Of a stretch of 64,000 bases of DNA, positions 57,962 to 64,000 are shown piece after piece (the first letter of the stretch is position 1; each line of letters opens with the position of its first letter). The notes under the pieces are model-generated. The model saw nothing but the letters and a program-made list of their open reading frames with translations, was not told where the DNA came from and did not search any database. The translations under genes and the position numbers were made by a program. The DNA comes from Paenibacillus marchantiae (lineage in GTDB: Bacteria; Bacillota; Bacilli; Paenibacillales; Paenibacillaceae): positions 3,534,001-3,598,000 of the forward strand of contig NZ_CP118270.1 of assembly GCF_028771845.1 (NCBI RefSeq), written 5' to 3'.

Positions 57962-58052
57962 ATGCTGCGATCAAGGCAGCATGTGAAAATAGATTATTAG
58001 CGGAAGTTAGTCCTGCTGCTAATGAAGTATGAATCATAAAAACAAGCAGCAG
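57962..58052 (+). promoter_or_regulatory. Competing hairpins in the topA leader
   Basis: ATGCTGC/GCAGCAT (57962-57982) and ATTAGC/GCTAAT (57996-58023) can form, but CTGCTGC at 58014-58020 can also pair with GCAGCAG at 58046-58052 or with GCAGCA upstream. The alternatives exclude each other and end 11 bases before the topA ribosome binding site, as in an attenuator. Function is inferred. Confidence 0.4.
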
Positions 58053-58079
58053 TTTCATGACTGAGAGGAGGATGAACCT

Positions 58080-60170
58080 ATGGCGGATGCACTCGTAATC
58101 GTGGAGTCGCCCTCAAAGGCGAAGACGATCGGCAAATATTTAGGCAGCAAGTTCATCGTAAAAGCTTCGATGGGGCATGTACGCGATTTGCCAAAGAGTC
58201 AGATCGGCGTTGAGGTAGAGAATGATTTTAATCCGAAATATATTACGATCCGCGGTAAAGGTTCAATTTTGAAAGAACTGAAGGATGCACGAAAGAAAGT
58301 GAAAAAAGTGTATCTCGCAGCTGACCCGGATCGCGAAGGTGAGGCTATTGCTTGGCATTTGGCCCATGCACTTGAACTGGATGAAACTGCGGATTGCCGA
58401 GTAGTATTTAATGAAATTACGAAACAGGCTGTCAAAGATGCGTTCAAAACGCCGCGTAAGATCAATATGGATCTGGTTAATGCGCAGCAGGCCAGACGTA
58501 TTCTGGATCGGCTTGTAGGATATAAAATTAGTCCGTTATTATGGAAGAAAGTCAAAAAAGGATTGTCCGCTGGCCGCGTTCAGTCTGTGGCCGTCAAAAT
58601 CATTTTGGATCGTGAAAATGAAATTAATGATTTTGAACCGGAAGAGTACTGGAGCATTACTGCCAAACTGACAGCGGACGGAAATCCGTTTGAAGCCAAG
58701 TTCCATCAGTTAAACGGTACCAAAACCGAACTTGGTAGTGAGGCAGAAGTGCAGGCCATTTTAAAACAGATCGAGGGCGCTTCTTTTACAGTCAAAGAAG
58801 TTAAAGAGAAGGAACGCAGCCGTAACCCTTCTGCTCCGTTTACAACGAGTTCCTTGCAGCAGGAAGCCGCACGTAAATTGAATTTTAGAGCTTCCAAAAC
58901 GATGTCTGTCGCCCAACAGCTGTATGAAGGCGTAGACCTCGGAAAAGAAGGCACAGTCGGTCTCATTACGTATATGCGTACGGACTCTACCCGAATTGCA
59001 GCATCGGCTCAGGAAGAAGCCAAGGAATACATTATTGGCAAGTATGGTGAGCCATTTGCACCAGAGACGCCTAGAAACTATTCCAAAAAAGCAGCCAATG
59101 CTCAAGACGCGCATGAAGCGATTCGTCCAACGTCGATTTTGCGTGATCCGGATTCCATTAAATCGTTTATGAGTCGTGATCAATTCCGGTTGTACAAATT
59201 GGTTTGGGAACGTTTTATAGCGAGCCAGATGTCATCTGCCGTTCTGGATACACTCTCCGTGGACATTGCTGCAGGAGATACGATTTTCCGGGCAGCGGGT
59301 TCGAAGGTTCGTTTCCAGGGATTCATGAAGGTGTATGTAGAAGGTAACGATGACGGTACAACGGAAGAAGATCGTCTGCTGCCTCCGCTGAAAAATGGAG
59401 ATGTGCTGGAGAATCGGGAGATCGAGCCGAAACAGCACTTTACACAGCCGCCACCACGTTATACGGAAGCAAGGTTGGTTAAAACACTTGAGGAGCTGGG
59501 CATAGGGCGTCCGAGTACATATGCGCCAACGCTGGAGACCATTCAGAAGCGCGGATATGTTGCTATTGAAGAGAAGAAATTCATGCCAACGGAACTGGGC
59601 GAACTGGTCATCGAACAGATGGAGGAGTTCTTCCCGGAGATCCTGAATGTGGAGTTTACCGCCAACATGGAAGGTGATCTTGACCATGTGGAGGAAGGGT
59701 CGGAGGATTGGGTCAAAGTACTCGCAGAATTCTACGAATCTTTTGAGAAACGGCTTGAGTTTGCAGAAGAAGAAATGAAAGAAATCGAGATTGAAGATGA
59801 AGTATCGGATGAAATATGTGAGAAGTGCGGCAAACCGCTCGTTTATAAGCTGGGTCGTTTCGGCAAGTTTCTCGCATGTTCCGGATTTCCAGATTGCCGG
59901 AATACCAAACCGATCATCAAGGATATCGGTGTAACCTGTCCGAAGTGTAAGGAAGGGCATGTTGTTGAACGCCGCAGTAAAAAGGGACGTATTTTTTATG
60001 GTTGCGACAAATATCCTGAATGTGATTTTGTATCATGGGATAGACCGTCAGCGAAACCATGTCCAAGTTGTGGATCACTAATGATTGAGAAACGGAACAA
60101 ACAGGGAACACGATTACAGTGTACTTCATGTGATCATCAAGAGCCGGTAGAGGAACCGGAAGAAGATTGA
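58080..60170 (+). CDS. topA: DNA topoisomerase I
   Basis: Type IA enzyme that relaxes negative supercoils. 696 residues. The TOPRIM domain ([36 protein letters not shown]) is followed by the gate domains with catalytic Tyr298 in [13 protein letters not shown], then HEAIRPT and [22 protein letters not shown]. Three C-terminal four-Cys zinc ribbons start near residues 580, 618 and 659 (CEKCGK, CPKCKEG, CPSCGS). GAGAGGAGG precedes ATG 58080. The dprA-topA-trmFO-hslVU order is the standard one in Bacillales. Confidence 0.98.
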   Translation: MADALVIVESPSKAKTIGKYLGSKFIVKASMGHVRDLPKSQIGVEVENDFNPKYITIRGKGSILKELKDARKKVKKVYLAADPDREGEAIAWHLAHALELDETADCRVVFNEITKQAVKDAFKTPRKINMDLVNAQQARRILDRLVGYKISPLLWKKVKKGLSAGRVQSVAVKIILDRENEINDFEPEEYWSITAKLTADGNPFEAKFHQLNGTKTELGSEAEVQAILKQIEGASFTVKEVKEKERSRNPSAPFTTSSLQQEAARKLNFRASKTMSVAQQLYEGVDLGKEGTVGLITYMRTDSTRIAASAQEEAKEYIIGKYGEPFAPETPRNYSKKAANAQDAHEAIRPTSILRDPDSIKSFMSRDQFRLYKLVWERFIASQMSSAVLDTLSVDIAAGDTIFRAAGSKVRFQGFMKVYVEGNDDGTTEEDRLLPPLKNGDVLENREIEPKQHFTQPPPRYTEARLVKTLEELGIGRPSTYAPTLETIQKRGYVAIEEKKFMPTELGELVIEQMEEFFPEILNVEFTANMEGDLDHVEEGSEDWVKVLAEFYESFEKRLEFAEEEMKEIEIEDEVSDEICEKCGKPLVYKLGRFGKFLACSGFPDCRNTKPIIKDIGVTCPKCKEGHVVERRSKKGRIFYGCDKYPECDFVSWDRPSAKPCPSCGSLMIEKRNKQGTRLQCTSCDHQEPVEEPEED

Positions 60171-60193
60171 GCGGATTAGCATAATGGGGGTAA

Positions 60194-61537
60194 ATGATTT
60201 TGACGAATGAACAACAAGTAACCGTTATCGGTGCCGGGTTGGCAGGAACAGAAGCAGCTTGGCAGATCGCAAGTCGCGGTGTGCGCGTAAAACTATACGA
60301 GATGAGACCGGTTGTGAAAACACCGGCTCACCATACAGATAAATTTGCAGAACTGGTATGCAGCAACTCGCTTCGTGCGAATGGGTTGACTAACGCAGTT
60401 GGTGTATTGAAGGAAGAAATGAGAATGCTTAATTCTCTGGTATTGGGTGCAGCAGACCGTCATGCTGTTCCAGCAGGTGGAGCACTTGCTGTGGACCGGG
60501 ACGGATTCTCAGGCGAGATCACATCTACACTTCATCAGCATCCACTCATCGAAGTAGTTAATGAAGAGCTGACTTCTTTGCCGCAAGACGGAATCGTTGT
60601 TGTTGCAACGGGGCCTTTGACTTCACCAGCATTGTCAGAGCAAATCAAGGCTCTTATGGGTGAAGAATACTTCTACTTCTATGATGCGGCTGCGCCAATT
60701 ATCGAAAAAGATTCCATTGATATGAATAAAGTTTATCTGGCTTCACGTTATGACAAAGGCGAAGCAGCGTACTTGAACTGTCCGATGACAGAAGAGGAAT
60801 TCGATGTATTCTATGAAGCGTTAATCACAGCGGAAGTTGCTCAACTGAAAGAGTTTGAGAAAGAAATTTACTTCGAAGGCTGTATGCCAATTGAAGTCAT
60901 GATGAAACGTGGTAAACAAACGGCTTTGTTTGGTCCGATGAAACCTGTAGGACTCGTCAATCCGCATACTGGAGAACTGCCTCATGCTGTTGTTCAGCTT
61001 AGACAGGACAATGCAGCAGGAACGCTGTACAATCTGGTCGGATTCCAGACGCATCTGAAGTGGGGAGAACAAAAGCGTGTCTTTTCTTTGATCCCTGGAC
61101 TTGAAAATGCGGAATTCGTCCGTTATGGCGTTATGCATCGTAATACATTTATCAATTCTCCCAAACTGCTTCGTCCAACGTATCAGTTCAAAGAGCGTCC
61201 GAACCTGTTCTTTGCAGGTCAAATGACGGGAGTAGAAGGTTATGTAGAATCTGCGGCATCCGGTTTGATCGCGGGTATGAATGCAGCCAAAGCAGCGCTT
61301 GGACAGGAACTGGTGGTATTGCCGGTGGAGACCACGCTGGGCAGTATGGCACAATATATTACAACAGCTGATTTCAAACACTTCCAGCCAATGAACGCAA
61401 ACTTCGGATTGCTGCCGAAGCTGGAAACTAAAATACGCAACAAAAAGGAAAAGAATGAAGCACTTGCGCAGCGTGCATTGGACGGTATTGCCCGTTTTGC
61501 AGCAGCAGAAGGTCTAACCGTTCCGGAACGCGTGTAA
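60194..61537 (+). CDS. trmFO: Folate-dependent tRNA(uracil-54) methyltransferase TrmFO
   Basis: FAD enzyme that uses methylenetetrahydrofolate to form ribothymidine 54 in tRNA. 447 residues. The dinucleotide motif [16 protein letters not shown] is near the N-terminus. A catalytic Cys lies in [23 protein letters not shown] and the second Cys in [11 protein letters not shown]. The typical end is [28 protein letters not shown] 60194 follows GGGGGT. Confidence 0.97.
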   Translation: MILTNEQQVTVIGAGLAGTEAAWQIASRGVRVKLYEMRPVVKTPAHHTDKFAELVCSNSLRANGLTNAVGVLKEEMRMLNSLVLGAADRHAVPAGGALAVDRDGFSGEITSTLHQHPLIEVVNEELTSLPQDGIVVVATGPLTSPALSEQIKALMGEEYFYFYDAAAPIIEKDSIDMNKVYLASRYDKGEAAYLNCPMTEEEFDVFYEALITAEVAQLKEFEKEIYFEGCMPIEVMMKRGKQTALFGPMKPVGLVNPHTGELPHAVVQLRQDNAAGTLYNLVGFQTHLKWGEQKRVFSLIPGLENAEFVRYGVMHRNTFINSPKLLRPTYQFKERPNLFFAGQMTGVEGYVESAASGLIAGMNAAKAALGQELVVLPVETTLGSMAQYITTADFKHFQPMNANFGLLPKLETKIRNKKEKNEALAQRALDGIARFAAAEGLTVPERV

Positions 61538-61563
61538 ATTAATCGTGGGAGGAGGCTGATATC

Positions 61564-62106
61564 ATGGATATGTCATTTCATGCTACAACGATCTGTGCAG
61601 TTCGTCATAATGGCAAAGCAGCCATTGCCGGTGATGGTCAGGTGACCATGGGGCAAAGTGTTGTGATGAAAAATACAGCCAAAAAGGTAAGACGTTTGTA
61701 TCGTGGACAGGTTGTCGCCGGTTTTGCCGGTTCCGTGGCGGATGCCATTACCTTGTTTGAGAAATTCGAAGGCAAGCTGGAGGAACATCATGGTAATCTG
61801 CAGCGTGCAGCGGTAGAACTTGCCAAGGATTGGCGCCAGGATCGGATTTTGCGCAAACTGGAAGCACTCCTTATTGTTATGGATAAGACAGGTATGCTGC
61901 TGATTTCTGGTGGTGGCGAAATAATCGAGCCGGATGATGATGTTATCGCTATTGGCTCGGGAGGAAACTTCGCGTTATCTGCTGCACGTGCGTTAAAACG
62001 TCATGCAGTGGATCTGGAAGCAAAAGACATTGCTCGTGAATCACTCCAGATTGCTTCAGAGTTATGCGTATATACCAACAATAATATAATTGTTGAAGAG
62101 TTGTAA
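61564..62106 (+). CDS. hslV: ATP-dependent protease subunit HslV
   Basis: Proteolytic core of the HslUV (ClpQY/CodWX) protease. 180 residues. [31 protein letters not shown] shows a short propeptide before the catalytic Thr8, so it is the Thr-type, unlike B. subtilis CodW, which uses Ser. [20 protein letters not shown] is also typical. GGAGGAGG precedes ATG 61564. It is followed by a 137-base gap, unusually long for an hslV-hslU pair. Confidence 0.97.
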   Translation: MDMSFHATTICAVRHNGKAAIAGDGQVTMGQSVVMKNTAKKVRRLYRGQVVAGFAGSVADAITLFEKFEGKLEEHHGNLQRAAVELAKDWRQDRILRKLEALLIVMDKTGMLLISGGGEIIEPDDDVIAIGSGGNFALSAARALKRHAVDLEAKDIARESLQIASELCVYTNNNIIVEEL

Positions 62107-62243
62107 GAAAAGCAATCTCCCGTTATGGGGCATGATGATTAAATCGGCTCCAGTTACTTCGTGGAGATTCTTTGTTCTTGTAGGTAAGTTTATAACGTTC
62201 TATCTCATAAACAAGGTTCACATACTGGTAGGAGGGAAGCTAT

Positions 62244-63644
62244 ATGGATACTCAAGCGTTAACGCCAAGACAAATCGTTGCAGAGCTTGATAAGTACATT
62301 GTAGGTCAAAAACAGGCTAAAAAATCGGTAGCGGTCGCCCTTCGCAATCGTTATCGCCGTAGCCTTTTGCCCGAAAATACCCAAGATGATATTGTACCTA
62401 AAAATATTCTGATGATTGGACCTACTGGTGTTGGTAAAACAGAGATTGCACGCCGACTGGCTAAGTTGGTAGGAGCTCCATTCGTAAAGGTGGAAGCTAC
62501 GAAGTTCACGGAAGTGGGCTATGTTGGCCGTGATGTGGAATCTATGATTCGTGATCTGATTGAAACATCGCTGCGGATGGTCAAGCTGGAACGCACAGAA
62601 AAGGTTAAGGACAAAGCGGAAGAGGCTGCCAATGAGCGGATCGTACATATTTTGGCCCCTTCACAATCCAAATCCAAAAATCAGCGGAATCCGTTCGAAA
62701 TGATTTTTGGCAATAATGGCAACAACACGCCAGAAACCGATGAGCAGGAACCGGATACGGGAGTAGCTGAACGGCGACGTAAAATCAAATTTGATTTGTT
62801 ATCTGGCAAGCTGGAAGATGACGTTATCGAGATTGATGTGGAAGATACCACGCCAAACATGATGGACATGTTCGCTGGTCAAGGAAATGATCAGATGGGG
62901 ATGAACATGCAGGAGATGTTTGGTAGTTTATTGCCACGTCGTACCAAAAAACGTAAACTGGCGATTAAGGAAGCTCGTAAAGTATTGATTCAGGAAGAAG
63001 CGGGCAAGTTGATTGATATGGATGATGTTACTCAGGAGTCCATTCGCAGGGCGGAACAGACAGGTATCATATTCATTGACGAAATTGATAAAGTTGCCAG
63101 TCAGGGACGCGGTAGCGGCCCCGATGTATCCCGTGAAGGCGTACAGCGTGACATTCTGCCAATCGTGGAAGGATCTACGGTAATGACGAAGTATGGCCCT
63201 GTCAAAACGGATTATATCCTGTTTATGGCAGCTGGTGCTTTTCACGTAGCCAAACCCTCGGATCTTATTCCAGAGCTCCAGGGGCGTTTCCCGATCCGGG
63301 TGGAACTGAACAGCCTGACGCTTGATGAATTTGTATCAATCCTTACGGAACCTAAAAATGCGTTAACCAAGCAGTATGTGGATTTGCTGCGTACAGAGAA
63401 TATTGAGATTGAATTCTCGGATGATGCCATTCGTGAGATTGCCAAGCTGGCTGAGAACGTGAATCAGAATACGGAAAATATCGGTGCACGGCGTTTGCAT
63501 ACTATTCTGGAGAAACTTCTTGAGGATCTGTCTTTTGAAGCGCCAGAACTTACGCTGGAGCGTATGGTAATCACTCCGGAATATGTACGTGAGAAATTGA
63601 ATGACATTGCACTTGATCGTGATTTAAGTCAATATATCTTGTAA
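62244..63644 (+). CDS. hslU: ATP-dependent protease ATPase subunit HslU
   Basis: AAA+ unfoldase partner of HslV. 466 residues. The N-terminus is [34 protein letters not shown], and Walker A GPTGVGKT is at 59-66. The intermediate I domain (about 110-235) contains a Met-rich stretch ([19 protein letters not shown]). Walker B is [12 protein letters not shown], with sensor and pore loops further on. The end [16 protein letters not shown]...DLSQYIL is typical. GGAGGGAAG precedes ATG 62244. Confidence 0.98.
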   Translation: MDTQALTPRQIVAELDKYIVGQKQAKKSVAVALRNRYRRSLLPENTQDDIVPKNILMIGPTGVGKTEIARRLAKLVGAPFVKVEATKFTEVGYVGRDVESMIRDLIETSLRMVKLERTEKVKDKAEEAANERIVHILAPSQSKSKNQRNPFEMIFGNNGNNTPETDEQEPDTGVAERRRKIKFDLLSGKLEDDVIEIDVEDTTPNMMDMFAGQGNDQMGMNMQEMFGSLLPRRTKKRKLAIKEARKVLIQEEAGKLIDMDDVTQESIRRAEQTGIIFIDEIDKVASQGRGSGPDVSREGVQRDILPIVEGSTVMTKYGPVKTDYILFMAAGAFHVAKPSDLIPELQGRFPIRVELNSLTLDEFVSILTEPKNALTKQYVDLLRTENIEIEFSDDAIREIAKLAENVNQNTENIGARRLHTILEKLLEDLSFEAPELTLERMVITPEYVREKLNDIALDRDLSQYIL

Positions 63645-64000
63645 CACAGGTGTAGAGCTCTGTTCATGGTGTGATTGTAGGTTGAATGACGGTATACAAT
63701 GGATGAATAAAGATCAAACAACTACACGGAAATAGGATATTTGGTCCTGGTTCTGACTGTAGAAGACTTTATTCGATCCAGATGTATGCCGTTTATTTTT
63801 GTTTTATCCTAATATAATGCCGTATTGTAACCGATAAAAAAGATGGAGTTGTATAAGATGGAAGATAATCTAGGACTTGTGCCGCAGAGAAAATGTAATT
63901 AAACCCTAAAGACGTGCTTACAACACATATTTGATAATTCTATAAATTCCAATAAAAGGATTTTGTTTTTCCAAGTCTGGTTATCGGTTTAATCAGAAGC
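63645..64000. other. AT-rich region downstream of hslU
   Basis: No substantial gene is visible. There is a TATAAT at 63813-63818, and a weak SigD-like arrangement (TAAT at 63810, 16-base spacer, ACCGATAA at 63830-63837). A 14-codon ORF lies at 63858-63902 (MEDNLGLVPQRKCN) with GGAG upstream. codY or flagellar genes, which often follow hslU, do not begin before the window ends. Confidence 0.4.

Overview
The window looks like a Paenibacillus chromosome. The evidence is low-GC Gram-positive gene order (rsmD-coaD-ylbJ-ylbL-tmcAL-yceD-rpmF; fapR-plsX-fabHDG-acpP-fabF-rnc-smc-ftsY; ylxM-ffh-rpsP-khpA-rimM-trmD; rplS-lepB-rbgA-rnhB; yraN; comM; sucCD-dprA-topA-trmFO-hslVU), spore-former genes such as ylbJ, strong AGGAGG-type ribosome binding sites with frequent GTG and TTG starts, and a plant-polysaccharide locus with a YesN/YesM-type two-component system. 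I saw no rRNA, tRNA, CRISPR array, insertion sequence or prophage.

Region 1 (1-14.5 kb, accessory carbohydrate metabolism). After the 3' end of an SMP-30/gluconolactonase-like gene comes a secreted GH74 xyloglucanase with X2 and CBM3 modules, an AraC-type response regulator and its histidine kinase, a sugar ABC transporter (lipoprotein plus two permeases, no ATPase) and a GH2 beta-galactosidase. CcpA-like cre sites precede three of these units. The set reads as a compact locus for xyloglucan or galactosylated oligosaccharides. Three small unrecognised genes follow (14.6-15.75 kb).

Region 2 (16-45.8 kb, core genome). This carries 16S rRNA methylation and CoA synthesis, sporulation protein YlbJ, PDZ protease YlbL, TmcAL, YceD-L32, then the fatty-acid and phospholipid cluster headed by FapR with a clear FapR operator in its own promoter, RNase III, SMC and FtsY. 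The SRP/ribosome genes ylxM-ffh-rpsP-khpA-rimM-trmD follow. A hemolysin III gene sits between ftsY and ylxM. An FG-GAP repeat protein and a polysaccharide deacetylase sit between trmD and rplS. Signal peptidase, RbgA and RNase HII close the region.

Region 3 (45.8-64 kb). A FliK-like protein with a GC-rich Ala/Gly/Pro linker is translationally coupled to a stand-alone FlhB C-terminal domain and YraN. An AT-rich accessory patch (48.6-50.6 kb) holds a 53-residue peptide gene with a lasso-peptide-type leader but a Trp-rich core that cannot form a canonical lasso ring, followed by a secreted protein of repeated carboxypeptidase-regulatory-like domains. Then come a nitroreductase, ComM, an OhrR-type regulator with palindromes upstream, succinyl-CoA ligase, DprA, TopA (with competing hairpins in its leader), TrmFO and HslVU.

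The best candidate for something undescribed is the orphan RiPP-like gene at 49082-49243 with its palindrome-marked promoter and secreted neighbour. Other points of interest are the FliK/FlhB-C pair, the possible attenuator before topA, the large inverted repeat after ftsY, and the interruption of the trmD-rplS pair.
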